Translations under genes and position numbers: made by a program | The notes under the pieces: generated by a model | Told to the model about the DNA's origin: nothing | The model's database searches: none | The model's input: the letters and a program-made list of their open reading frames with translations, nothing else | Shown here: positions 1 to 8,151 of the stretch, one piece after another | Numbering within the stretch: the stretch's first letter is position 1 | Layout: every line of letters begins with the position of its first letter | NCBI GenBank assembly: GCA_031274925.1 | Contig: JAISPL010000029.1 | Location: 1-51,744, forward strand | DNA length: 51,744 nt | Direction: 5' to 3' | Origin: Syntrophobacterales bacterium | GTDB taxonomy: Bacteria > Desulfobacterota > Syntrophorhabdia > Syntrophorhabdales > Syntrophorhabdaceae

Positions 1-77
1 ATTTGTAGAAAATTTATCTAAACTCGCCGTGCAATTTTTACACTTTCAATTATTGTAACATTGGTGTTTATTGGCTG
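1..77 (-). other. AT-rich segment after csn2, possible start of the CRISPR leader
   Basis: This short AT-rich stretch follows the csn2 stop on the coding strand of the cas operon. In type II-A loci the leader and array normally lie directly after csn2, so this may be the first part of a leader. No repeat unit, palindrome or terminator is visible in these 77 bases. The array, if present, is outside the window. This is a positional inference only. Confidence 0.25.
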
Positions 78-788
78 TCAATCAGCGTATCCCAATGGAA
101 TAGTGCATAAATCAGCATCAATAATAAGTCGCCTTTCATTTTCAAGCAGTCCTGTTTTATCAATACCTTCTATTATTAGCACCCTGACATTTTTATCGCA
201 GCAATGTTTGTAAAAGTTATCAATACCCATTTTTGACAAAAACTCTTTGCCAAAAACAAGAATGAGCAATTTGAGAGGCTTTAAGTCACAAAGCAAATTT
301 ACATATTCGCACAACCTTTCAAGCAAGCCCCGCTTGTCATCTGCAATTTTAAGAGAACAAACTTTGGCGAGATTGCTGCCATTCATAACCGCATCGTATT
401 CAATGTTTAAGCCTGATTTCAATCTAAAATTTTCCGCTAAATTAAGTATTATGGCTTCAAGGTTCATAAGCGGCCCTGACTGCTCGCCAAGACCCAAAAA
501 CTCTGCGAATTTTTTGGTCAGCAAATTTGTTATTGTTTTTGAATTGAAGTTTATGTCTGTAAAATCGAATATGATTGACGCATTTTTCTCGATATCAACG
601 GGTTTGCCACCAAAAGAAAGGTTAAGGCCATCGTCATTGTCGTTTTTACCATCTTCTATTTGACATCTTAATTCCGTCAACATTTGAAGCAAAAATTTCT
701 TGTTTTCAACCACAAGTGTGAAAAAATTTGTTTCGGGGATTATAATGCTAGGTTCTATGCCGTATCTTGAAAGTGTAAGTTCATTCAT
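78..788 (-). CDS. csn2: CRISPR-associated protein Csn2 (type II-A adaptation)
   Basis: Csn2 is the type II-A signature protein. It forms a ring-shaped tetramer that binds free DNA ends and works with Cas9, Cas1 and Cas2 during spacer acquisition. The 236-residue length fits the usual 220-230 range. The N-terminal half carries a Csn2-like pattern (MNEL, then a beta-rich segment and an acidic linker). There is no catalytic motif, as expected. Identification rests strongly on position: it is the last gene of a cas9-cas1-cas2 operon, starting 3 bases after the cas2 stop. It is AT-rich like its partners. It looks full length, with no frameshift. A divergent Csn2 subfamily is possible; a non-Cas identity is unlikely. 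Confidence 0.85.
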   Translation of the reverse strand: MNELTLSRYGIEPSIIIPETNFFTLVVENKKFLLQMLTELRCQIEDGKNDNDDGLNLSFGGKPVDIEKNASIIFDFTDINFNSKTITNLLTKKFAEFLGLGEQSGPLMNLEAIILNLAENFRLKSGLNIEYDAVMNGSNLAKVCSLKIADDKRGLLERLCEYVNLLCDLKPLKLLILVFGKEFLSKMGIDNFYKHCCDKNVRVLIIEGIDKTGLLENERRLIIDADLCTIPLGYAD

Positions 789-791
789 CCT

Positions 792-1121
792 TTATTCCTC
801 ATCGTATATTGTCAAACGCTCGGTTGTGTCCAGGATATTACTTTGTTTGCTGCCCAATATCCAAGCAATGTCTGAAAACTGCTTTTCTGTTATTTCCATA
901 ACTGCTATATTACCGATTTCAGGTTTATTCTGCTCAAGCCGTCTGCGAATTTGACCGGCTACGGTTTTGTTGATTGCAAGTTTTGTATAGACAGAAAACT
1001 GTAACATCATAAAGCCATCTTCAATAAGAAATTTGCGAAACCTCGTATAATTTTTTCTGTTTTCTGCCGTTTTAGTCGGCAAATCAAAAAACACCATTGT
1101 TCGCATAAATCTCCAGCTCAT
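792..1121 (-). CDS. cas2: CRISPR-associated endoribonuclease-fold protein Cas2
   Basis: Cas2 dimerises and bridges two Cas1 dimers in the spacer integration complex. The 109-residue protein begins with the beta strand MVFFDLPT, whose Asp13 is the conserved acidic residue of the ferredoxin-like fold. The segment around LQFSVYTK is typical of type II Cas2. The start codon overlaps the cas1 stop by 4 bases (ATGA), which implies translational coupling. The next gene, csn2, begins 3 bases after the cas2 stop. It is intact and of normal length. Confidence 0.95.
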   Translation of the reverse strand: MSWRFMRTMVFFDLPTKTAENRKNYTRFRKFLIEDGFMMLQFSVYTKLAINKTVAGQIRRRLEQNKPEIGNIAVMEITEKQFSDIAWILGSKQSNILDTTERLTIYDEE

Positions 1122-2008
1122 TCCCGGTTCTCTTTTTCGTCTAAAATTTCTATACCGAATATATCGTCAACCTCCTGACGCATAAAGCGAAAAATGCGGT
1201 GCAGATATATTCTTATTGCGGGAACAAGGCTTTGATTTTCACCATTCATTTTTACCCTTGAATATAAAAACGGCAGCATATAGCGTTTGTATTTTTCTTC
1301 GTCATCTTCTGGAAGAAATACAACAAATCTGTCAACAACCACCCTAAAAGGCTCCATTAGGTCACTTGCCAAGTTGAAAGCATTTTCAACGCCCTTGTGC
1401 CAAATGCCCAGTTCGGTTAAGTAACCACAAGCAGAAATTTCCCGTGCAAATGCTGCCATAAGCAAAGTATAGCCATAATTTAATGCAAAATTATGAAGGC
1501 GCGGAGCGCTTCTGCTAAAGTCTGAACCAAATAGCACCCTAAAATAAACCGCCGCCGCCCTTGCCTCATGATTTTCAAAGTCGCCTATCCGTACATTGTT
1601 TTGATATTCCATCAGTGCAGAGTGTTCTTCTTGCTTGTCCAGTTCTGACAAAAATAAAGCCTGCTGGCGGATTTTTTCTTTAATTATCTGCCGCCAACAC
1701 CTTGCTTTTAAGGTTTCGTTCCAAGCAATCTGCTCTTTAATGTTTTTTGCAGCACTGAAATGGGCGTGAACGGGCAGAAAAACAGAGGCTGGGAGATGCT
1801 TTTTGTCACAAAATATTATATTCGCACCTGCCTCGGTCAAATCTGCAACAAGGGCGGCTGTTAAAGCGACAGCCGTACTTTCGATGATAAGTGTTTCAAT
1901 CTCTTTGATGTGTATCCGCTCTTCGGTTTCCGAGCGAACAACAAGCGAGCCGAGCAGAGATTCTAATTTACAACGCTTGTTAATGACAATTGTTCGAAAA
2001 CCCGCCAT
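1118..2008 (-). CDS. cas1: CRISPR-associated integrase Cas1 (type II)
   Basis: Cas1 is the metal-dependent integrase that inserts new spacers at the leader end of the array. The 296-residue length is normal for type II. The three expected metal ligands are all visible: Glu148 in NHEAR, His204 in IWHKG and Glu219 in DLMEPFR. These are within one residue of the positions described for Streptococcus pyogenes Cas1 (149, 205, 220). It begins 4 bases after the cas9 stop and overlaps cas2 by 4 bases, so all four cas genes should be one transcript. Conservation of the catalytic set suggests a working adaptation module. Confidence 0.96.
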   Translation of the reverse strand: MAGFRTIVINKRCKLESLLGSLVVRSETEERIHIKEIETLIIESTAVALTAALVADLTEAGANIIFCDKKHLPASVFLPVHAHFSAAKNIKEQIAWNETLKARCWRQIIKEKIRQQALFLSELDKQEEHSALMEYQNNVRIGDFENHEARAAAVYFRVLFGSDFSRSAPRLHNFALNYGYTLLMAAFAREISACGYLTELGIWHKGVENAFNLASDLMEPFRVVVDRFVVFLPEDDEEKYKRYMLPFLYSRVKMNGENQSLVPAIRIYLHRIFRFMRQEVDDIFGIEILDEKENRE

Positions 2009-2012
2009 AAAA

Positions 2013-5000
2013 TCACCTTTTATGGTTTATAACAACTCTGTTTTCAAACAGCCCTGTGACTGATTGGGTGATGAGGTATATATTTCTTTCCGGAATTTCT
2101 TTAACCTTATATATGGAAACTTCATTTGCGACACCGCCAATTTTTACTGCATTGAAACCCTTGCCATTTGTTGTTATTAAATTCAAAAGACCGACCAACT
2201 GCTCCATTTGTTTATAAGTTGGCAATTCCCTGAATTTTTCTCTATCAATTTTGTTTTCTTTAACTTTTTTTGCAAAAGTGTAGTTCGCATAAAATGGCTT
2301 TTTGACTTGCTCTATTATTGCATCATAAAGCTTGAGGTTATTTTCACGGGAAATTTTTTTGCCCTCTTTTGTTTTTGGGTTTCTCTCGCGAGTGGCAAAA
2401 ACAATATCTTTATATGTTTCTTTGTCTTCGGTGATTTGTTTATCTTTGACAAGTTTTTTATATTTGTAAATGTCGTGAATAATCTGAATAATCCCCTTGT
2501 CGGGATACCATTCGGTTGTAACAGAGCATTGCAAATCGCCTGAGCGCATGTGATAACGAACTCCGTCCACTTCAAGGACACTAAACATTTGTATTTTTGA
2601 AATAATAACTTTCGGGTTTTTATCAGCAATTTTATTATCAGCCACTATTTTTGCCAGTAATTCATCTCGTCTGTTGTCTTTTTCAAGATGAACAAACCTC
2701 ACAGGGACAGAGAAAATACCTCGAATTCTTTCACCATTTCTGCCATCATCATATTCAATAAGGCAGTTATAAGCAGTGTATCCCCTTATATATCCGCCGT
2801 ATTTTGCAGTATCAAAGCCTTTGTGAAGCTCAAACTGCCCCTTGCCTTTCGGATGAATTGTTTGGTCGTAAAATTCTCCTTTTTTCTCAAATGGGCGGGT
2901 GGTTACGGGGAATTTATCAAGATATTTCTTGTTGTCGAACAAATACGCTTTTATTTTATCAATATATGTATTTTGCCAAATACCATTGCGGTCACATTTG
3001 AACAGCTTGTCGATAGCAGTGTTTTCGTTAAATGTGAAATTAGTTTTCCAATATTGCCCAAAAACACTATCCCACACATTGCCGACAACAATATTGAGAT
3101 ACGCATCGTGAGCGTGGTGCAAATTGTTCACTTCGCGGCATTTGACAAGCCCATAATTATTTCTAAAATCGCTTACATTGCTTGCTTTAGAGTAAACAAT
3201 TTTCGTATCATCGCCAAATAGAATTTTAAGTGCATTCGCCGTTTCTTTTACCGCTTGATTTGTCGAAACAAGCTGGCGGTTGATAAACCCGCCGATAGTG
3301 TCATAGTCCAGACTTTGAGTGCAAATAAGACGACTATATTTTTCGGCGTTTATCAGCCCCTTGCCTTTTAACATTCCCCAAAACGAGGACATTTTAGTTT
3401 GAATAGGTTGTTCAATCGGGTACGCATCACTTTTGTATGCGTTGTCGTACCGTTTAACAAGCACCCTGTTTGTTAAACTATCATCCTTGATTTTGCTTTG
3501 TGGATAAATATGATCAATGTCGTAGAGACTGTAGTTGTTCAAATTGGACAACTCAATTTTTTCGCCGCTGTACATACATTTACCCAACTGTGTGAAATAA
3601 AAATAAAGCCTATCGGAACGAAATTCCGTTTCATCCGTTTTGCCGTCAAACTCTGCTTTTAACGTCTGAATGTCACGACTATCTTTAGCGGCCTTGTTTA
3701 AGAGTTCCTCAATTTGCTTGCGGCGGCTTGATTTCATCTTGCCTTTTTGCTTTTTGTCATCAGTACGGGTTACTTCTATGAAAACTTTTTTTGGCGCACA
3801 GCCGTTAATTTTCATGAGTTCTTTACAAATTAAAATCGCTTGCCAAATGGAGCGTTTAACTGTTGGCGAACAATAAAGCCCTGCTACAAGGTCATGGTCA
3901 ACTTTTTCTTTTTGTAAGCCTGCATTCTCTTTTTCAATGACATTGGTAAATTTTTCGATGATACTGCCGCCATTTCTTTGAATGTAGTGGTCACTGTTGA
4001 GAATTTCCATTAAGTTAAGGGTCGTTTCTTCAAGCAATTTTATAATTGTCAAAGCTGTTTCGCCCGTCGATTTATCAGTAACGGTAATTCCGCTCAAAAA
4101 TTTAGCGGAAAATCTCGCCCAGCCTTTAAATGACAATTTACTTAGTTTTTGTATCTGCTCCTCGGTAAGTTTATCACCGTATTGTGCTTCGATTTTCGCT
4201 CTGACAGGGGACTTTTCATCCCCAAAAACTGTGTGCCACTTTATAATGTTTTCGCACATTTCTTCATTAATGTTGTTGCCCAAAATACCTTTAAATTTAA
4301 TCAGTGATGAAAGCGACGAATTAAAAGCCGTGTCGTTATCATTTTCTTTGCCAACCGCATCTTTGGTGCGAGTTTCCCCTTGTTCAACTAAATATTTTTT
4401 GATTTTTGTTTTTGAAAGCGAGGTTTCGCGTTGACACATGTTATTATATAAAAGCTTCTTTAATTTTTGTCCTATGCGATTGCCATTGATTTTAAGATTA
4501 TTTAAGTCATTTAAGAGCATATACTTTTGATAAAGCAAACTTGATTTCGGGATAACATCCTCGGCCTTGAGATAGGTGCATTTTGCGGTCATTCGGGTAA
4601 TGAAATTTTCACCGCTTTTTGCGGCGTCAACAACTTCATTGAAATTCCAGGGCAAAACCTTTGTATTTTCAAAGCCAGAATTTTTTTCAATCCAGGTAAA
4701 CTTGCCTTTGTGCTTTTCGTTTAATGGTCCAACATAGTATGGTATGCGAAAAGTCAAAAGGGATACGATTTTATCTGCGACCGTTCCGTGGTTATCTTTA
4801 TTTTGCAGAAAGCCGAAGTTCCCTGTTTGTTTTTCTAAAATTGCTTTAAGTTCCGCTTCGTGCAGTTGATATGGAATATATGAATTGTCTTGCGTGTTGT
4901 GAATCTTGCAAAGTGTTTTGTTTTCAATTTTTTCTTCCAAGGTTTTGCATTCGTCAGTCGTCCTTGCCTCATCGCTTGCTTTTTCTAATATACTTTTCGT

Positions 5001-6266
5001 GTATTTCAAAAAATCTTCATGGTTTGCCGTCATTGGCTCTGACCCTTTGTCGATGCACATTATAAAATGCGAAACTGATTTTTTATTGTGGACAATATTA
5101 GAGCCAACATAATTAACGTAAGAGGCGTGAATAAAATCTTTATCTTTAAAATCCGTGTTCTTACGGAACATTTTACCGTATTCATTTGAAAGATATGTTT
5201 TGATAAAGTTTTTTAGTAATTTTAAATCGGCTTTATGCTCATTGTATCTTTGTACAAGCGCTTCTGAAACAAAATTTGAGTCCGCCATAACGCGATTAAG
5301 CTGCACTAAATCATAGAAAGATTTAAGCAACACTAAAAAACCAAGTTGGTCATCATTTAAAATAGTTTCAACGTCAGCTAGACATTCGTCATATTTTTCG
5401 GAAACAGCGGAAAATTTGAAGTTTTCGAGTTGTTTATTGCCCTTTAATTCCTTTTCGTCATCTTTTAAATGAGCGCCAAAAATTTCGGACAAATTGATTT
5501 TATTTCCTTGCATTGCGGTAAATACATGTTTTAATGACCTATTATTGTTGGGGTTTAGTTTTCCGTGAATCTCAAGCCATTGTTTTGCCACGGATTTACT
5601 TTTATCCTTGATAATTCCGGCAATGGCTTCAATATTGGTGGCGTCAAAGGGTGTATTATTCTCAAAGGTTGTATTATTCTCTTTTTGCGCATTTATGGCA
5701 TCAATTATGTCTTTGTAGCCGCTATTGCTGCGGCTTGTATTGAAATTTGAGGATAAAAAATGCCCACGATATTTTATCAAATGATGGCAGGCAAGATATA
5801 TTAAGCGAGGGTCTTTTTCGTCATTTTCAAGAAGATGCTTTCTCAAATGATAAATTGTCGGGAATTTTTTGTAGTAGTCTTTGTCTGCAAAATTAGAGTC
5901 ATTAAACAGGGGATATTTAGCTTTTTCAGTCTTATCGTCGAAATGTAAATTGCTTTCATTTAAGCGAATAAAAAACGCTTGGTCCTTTTCCGCAATCGCC
6001 GAATTAAAAAGCTCTTGCAATAAATCAATGCGAACCTTGCGTCTTGCAAAACGCCTGCGTGATGAACGAAAACCGCGCCTTGTCGATGCGTCTTGCGCAC
6101 CTTCAAATAATCTTACACCACATTGCAGTTTACCGTTTTTGGTTAGAATATTATATTCTGAATCAGTGGCGGAAAATCCGACTGAATTTGTACCTATGTC
6201 CAGCCCCAAATACCAGTCCCTTATCATTTTCTTTGCCAACGGCATCTTTTTATTTATTTGCTTCAT
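2013..6266 (-). CDS. cas9: RNA-guided DNA endonuclease Cas9 (type II-A)
   Basis: Cas9 is a 1417-residue effector that cleaves DNA matching the crRNA next to a PAM. RuvC-I is at residues 18-30 (GLDIGTNSVGF, Asp23). A long helical recognition lobe follows. RuvC-II has Glu831 in VFIEVTR, HNH is near residue 917 (DIDHIYPQS, His919), and RuvC-III is HHAHDAY with His1051 and Asp1054. A C-terminal PAM-interacting region ends the protein. All catalytic residues are present. The size and HNH sequence resemble II-A rather than the short II-C type. The chosen ATG has a G-rich Shine-Dalgarno-like stretch about 6 bases upstream. An internal Met14 would place the catalytic Asp at residue 10, as in S. pyogenes Cas9, but it lacks a clear ribosome site. 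The gene is AT-rich against its chromosomal neighbours, which points to transfer. Confidence 0.97.
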   Translation of the reverse strand: MKQINKKMPLAKKMIRDWYLGLDIGTNSVGFSATDSEYNILTKNGKLQCGVRLFEGAQDASTRRGFRSSRRRFARRKVRIDLLQELFNSAIAEKDQAFFIRLNESNLHFDDKTEKAKYPLFNDSNFADKDYYKKFPTIYHLRKHLLENDEKDPRLIYLACHHLIKYRGHFLSSNFNTSRSNSGYKDIIDAINAQKENNTTFENNTPFDATNIEAIAGIIKDKSKSVAKQWLEIHGKLNPNNNRSLKHVFTAMQGNKINLSEIFGAHLKDDEKELKGNKQLENFKFSAVSEKYDECLADVETILNDDQLGFLVLLKSFYDLVQLNRVMADSNFVSEALVQRYNEHKADLKLLKNFIKTYLSNEYGKMFRKNTDFKDKDFIHASYVNYVGSNIVHNKKSVSHFIMCIDKGSEPMTANHEDFLKYTKSILEKASDEARTTDECKTLEEKIENKTLCKIHNTQDNSYIPYQLHEAELKAILEKQTGNFGFLQNKDNHGTVADKIVSLLTFRIPYYVGPLNEKHKGKFTWIEKNSGFENTKVLPWNFNEVVDAAKSGENFITRMTAKCTYLKAEDVIPKSSLLYQKYMLLNDLNNLKINGNRIGQKLKKLLYNNMCQRETSLSKTKIKKYLVEQGETRTKDAVGKENDNDTAFNSSLSSLIKFKGILGNNINEEMCENIIKWHTVFGDEKSPVRAKIEAQYGDKLTEEQIQKLSKLSFKGWARFSAKFLSGITVTDKSTGETALTIIKLLEETTLNLMEILNSDHYIQRNGGSIIEKFTNVIEKENAGLQKEKVDHDLVAGLYCSPTVKRSIWQAILICKELMKINGCAPKKVFIEVTRTDDKKQKGKMKSSRRKQIEELLNKAAKDSRDIQTLKAEFDGKTDETEFRSDRLYFYFTQLGKCMYSGEKIELSNLNNYSLYDIDHIYPQSKIKDDSLTNRVLVKRYDNAYKSDAYPIEQPIQTKMSSFWGMLKGKGLINAEKYSRLICTQSLDYDTIGGFINRQLVSTNQAVKETANALKILFGDDTKIVYSKASNVSDFRNNYGLVKCREVNNLHHAHDAYLNIVVGNVWDSVFGQYWKTNFTFNENTAIDKLFKCDRNGIWQNTYIDKIKAYLFDNKKYLDKFPVTTRPFEKKGEFYDQTIHPKGKGQFELHKGFDTAKYGGYIRGYTAYNCLIEYDDGRNGERIRGIFSVPVRFVHLEKDNRRDELLAKIVADNKIADKNPKVIISKIQMFSVLEVDGVRYHMRSGDLQCSVTTEWYPDKGIIQIIHDIYKYKKLVKDKQITEDKETYKDIVFATRERNPKTKEGKKISRENNLKLYDAIIEQVKKPFYANYTFAKKVKENKIDREKFRELPTYKQMEQLVGLLNLITTNGKGFNAVKIGGVANEVSIYKVKEIPERNIYLITQSVTGLFENRVVINHKR

Positions 6267-6462
6267 CCTAGCCCCCCATTCCTTTGAAAATTGTTTAGAT
6301 TTTAATCATAATTAAATCCCAAATATCACCCTCTATTTGTTAATTCGATTATTTCTCTTTTATCCCGACAATACTTATAATTCACAATTTCACCCGTAAT
6401 AATCAGTTCTATTGCAGCGCAATCACATCAAAGGGAACCTGAAACCACTCATTCAGATTTCT

Positions 6463-6471
6463 ATTATACCA
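6463..6471 (-). promoter_or_regulatory. Candidate extended -10 promoter of the cas operon
   Basis: On the minus strand a perfect TATAAT is preceded by TGG, forming an extended -10 element. No good -35 box is seen 16-18 bases further upstream, as is common with extended -10 promoters. Transcription would start near 6456 and leave a leader of about 190 bases before cas9. Prediction from sequence only. Confidence 0.4.
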
Positions 6472-6568
6472 TAAAAATATTTTTAAATTGTGTGCAATAG
6501 TCACAAAATATCCAGAAATACCTGCTATTCATCCGGTTCAGAGTGATCACTGTAAGTATATATAAATA

Positions 6569-6583
6569 AAGGAGTTACTCCTT
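6569..6583. repeat. Perfect 6-bp inverted repeat with 3-base loop
   Basis: The motif AAGGAG-TTA-CTCCTT is a perfect dyad. Read on the minus strand it is followed by a T/A-rich run, so it could be a weak terminator for leftward transcripts, or an operator just upstream of the proposed tracrRNA promoter. Its role is unknown. Confidence 0.4.
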
Positions 6584-6606
6584 GCTGGCTTTGATTTTTG
6601 TCAAAA

Positions 6607-6612
6607 TATAAT
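6607..6612 (+). promoter_or_regulatory. Candidate -10 box for the tracrRNA
   Basis: A perfect TATAAT lies on the plus strand. The closest -35-like hexamer is TTGCTG with a long 19-base spacer, so the promoter is plausible but imperfect. Transcription would start near 6619, some 75 bases before the predicted end of the anti-repeat. This is divergent from cas9, as in the S. pyogenes arrangement. Confidence 0.4.
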
Positions 6613-6618
6613 ATCACT

Positions 6619-6742
6619 GACTTTAAATTTATTATGCAAAATTTTCTCAATGATTTGTGTTTATCACCTTTGTACTGGGTTTCACTTACAAGCATAAAGG
6701 CAAGCCGCAGGGAGCGATTAAGCTTTAGCCCCTTGGTTTTTC
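6619..6742 (+). ncRNA. Candidate tracrRNA for the type II-A system
   Basis: The tracrRNA pairs with pre-crRNA repeats, enables RNase III processing and is held by Cas9. At 6695-6707 the sequence is ATAAAGGCAAGCCG. This matches the layout of the nexus that follows the anti-repeat in known II-A tracrRNAs (AAGGCTAGTCCG in S. pyogenes), giving a GG-CAAG-CC mini-hairpin. Downstream, AGGGAGC can pair with GCT and CCC around 6709-6732, and a TTTTT tract at 6737-6741 would end transcription. The anti-repeat should lie at about 6657-6694. It cannot be confirmed because no repeat is in the window. Ends are approximate; the start is inferred from the -10 box. Confidence 0.55.
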
Positions 6743-6812
6743 GACCTCATTTATATATTTCGTCCATAATCCATTAATGCCTCTAAAAAACAGAAATTAC
6801 TTGAAATATTAC

Positions 6813-6855
6813 TTAAACGCAAGACTTGAGAGGGAAGGGTGCGTTTAAATTTTTT
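6813..6855 (+). terminator. Stem-loop with T-tract between tracrRNA and tRNA-Leu
   Basis: A perfect 9-bp stem (6813-6821 with 6840-6848, TTAAACGCA and its complement) encloses an 18-base purine-rich loop and is followed by six Ts at 6850-6855. It has the form of a rightward intrinsic terminator, with a larger loop than usual. No gene is seen that it would terminate, other than a long tracrRNA read-through or an unrecognised small RNA at 6745-6812. Confidence 0.45.
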
Positions 6856-7075
6856 AAGTGCTCTATGGTCCGGAAAAACAAATTTTGGTGCAATTTCATT
6901 TTTCACAGAATCCGACTTTTCGGGATGCCTCTATCTCGAGCACACCGCCAGTCTTGGCGATTGCAATGCAAGTGATTGAAAAACCATACTGCCCGATACA
7001 GGACACGGATTTCAAACAGGCTATTTTTTGTGATTGATAAAAAGGTAAGTATATGATATTATTGACAGGATTAAA

Positions 7076-7160
7076 TGCCGAAGGCGGGATTTGAACCCGC
7101 ACAGGCTTGCACCTACTAGACCCTGAACCTAGCGCGTCTGCCTATTCCGCCACTTCGGCA
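7076..7160 (-). tRNA. tRNA-Leu (anticodon CAG)
   Basis: The 85-base sequence folds as a class II tRNA. The 7-bp acceptor stem is TGCCGAA with TTCGGCA. The anticodon stem CTAGG/TCTAG carries loop TTCAGGG, giving anticodon CAG, which reads CUG leucine codons. There is an extra variable arm, and the T-loop motif is GGTTCAAATCC. The 3' CCA is not encoded. Its 3' end faces the CRISPR-Cas module, a usual position for an island insertion site. Confidence 0.95.
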
Positions 7161-7169
7161 CTGCATCAG

Positions 7170-7196
7170 CTTATATGGATATTGAGTCTATGTCAA
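7170..7196 (-). promoter_or_regulatory. Promoter of tRNA-Leu
   Basis: On the minus strand a perfect TTGACA (7191-7196) and TATAAG (7170-7175) are separated by 15 bases. This places the transcription start within a few bases of the mature tRNA 5' end. The -35 box lies against the ribF ribosome-binding site on the other strand, so tRNA and ribF transcription start from nearly the same spot. Confidence 0.55.
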
Positions 7197-7206
7197 GAGG
7201 TGAACT

Positions 7207-8139
7207 ATGAGAATTTTTGAATCCCTCGATATATCCGAGAGATTTACCAATCCGGTGCTGACCATAGGCAACTATGACGGGGTTCATGTGGGGCACAGGC
7301 AAATCATTGAGAAAGTGAAGGATGAGGCTCATCGCTTGGGAGGAACATCCATGCTTATGACCTTTAGCCCCCATCCCCTCACAGTAGTGAAGCCGGATGC
7401 GCTTATCGGACTCATCTCGCCCAACGGCTTAAAGAGAAGGTTGATAGAGGAAGCGGGGATTGATGCGCTTATCATTGTACCTTTTACGGAACAGTTCCGT
7501 CTTATAGAGCCCGAGGACTATGTAAAAGACATCCTTGTGGATAAATTGGGTATCAAGGGGCTTATTATAGGTTATGATTTCAGGTTTGGACGGCAGGGGA
7601 GAGGGGATGTGGATCTTCTGAAGGGTTTGTCGGCGCAAAACGGTTTCTTCTTTCATGTCGTCGAGCCGATCACACTTGATGGCGAAAAAATCGGGAGCAA
7701 CAGGATCAGGAAGATGTTGAGATCGGGCGAGACCGAGAGAGCCATGGCATGCCTGGGCCAACCCTATCTTATGGAAGGACGGGTTATAAAGGGATTTGGC
7801 AGAGGAAGAGAACTGGGGTTTCCGACCATCAATATCGCGACAGCGGTCGAACTTATCCCGAAGGAAGGTGTTTACGTAACGGAAATTGAAACGACCAACA
7901 GACGGTTCCATTCAGTGACCAATATAGGTTATAACCCAACTTTCGACGGCAAGGAACTTTCAATAGAAACTCACATCATGGATTTTTCCGGTGACCTTTA
8001 TGGCTGCGAAGTAACCCTGTATTTCTATAAGCGGATTCGGGATGAAATGAAATTCGGTTCCGTGGAAGAGCTGAAGCGGAGGATAGCGTTTGATGTGGAA
8101 ACCGCTTCCGATTATTTTATAAAGCGGGGACTGGAGTGA
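7207..8139 (+). CDS. ribF: Bifunctional riboflavin kinase / FMN adenylyltransferase
   Basis: RibF phosphorylates riboflavin to FMN and then adenylates it to FAD in the cytosol. The N-terminal nucleotidyltransferase domain (about residues 12-155) shows NYDGVHVGH, the HxGH-like ATP site, and a TFSPHP motif. The C-terminal flavokinase domain (about 180-305) shows GRGRELGFPT and NIGYNPTF. At 310 residues it is full length. The ATG has a good ribosome site (AGAGGTG) and lies 46 bases from the divergent tRNA-Leu gene. It appears monocistronic; the next gene is convergent. Confidence 0.95.
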   Translation: MRIFESLDISERFTNPVLTIGNYDGVHVGHRQIIEKVKDEAHRLGGTSMLMTFSPHPLTVVKPDALIGLISPNGLKRRLIEEAGIDALIIVPFTEQFRLIEPEDYVKDILVDKLGIKGLIIGYDFRFGRQGRGDVDLLKGLSAQNGFFFHVVEPITLDGEKIGSNRIRKMLRSGETERAMACLGQPYLMEGRVIKGFGRGRELGFPTINIATAVELIPKEGVYVTEIETTNRRFHSVTNIGYNPTFDGKELSIETHIMDFSGDLYGCEVTLYFYKRIRDEMKFGSVEELKRRIAFDVETASDYFIKRGLE

Positions 8140-8151
8140 GGGAGAGTTATC

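Noticed and set aside
5881-6315. Plus-strand open frames across cas9 (also at 2208-3221, 3997-4434)
   Set aside because: They are shadows of an intact, motif-complete Cas9 and lack ribosome sites or recognisable domains.
6949-6962. Small CGCCA/TGGCG hairpin near the tRNA
   Set aside because: Five base pairs without T-tract or context; too weak to assign a role.
6896-7102. Minus-strand 68-codon frame running out of the tRNA-Leu gene
   Set aside because: Its start lies within the tRNA and the sequence shows no family features.
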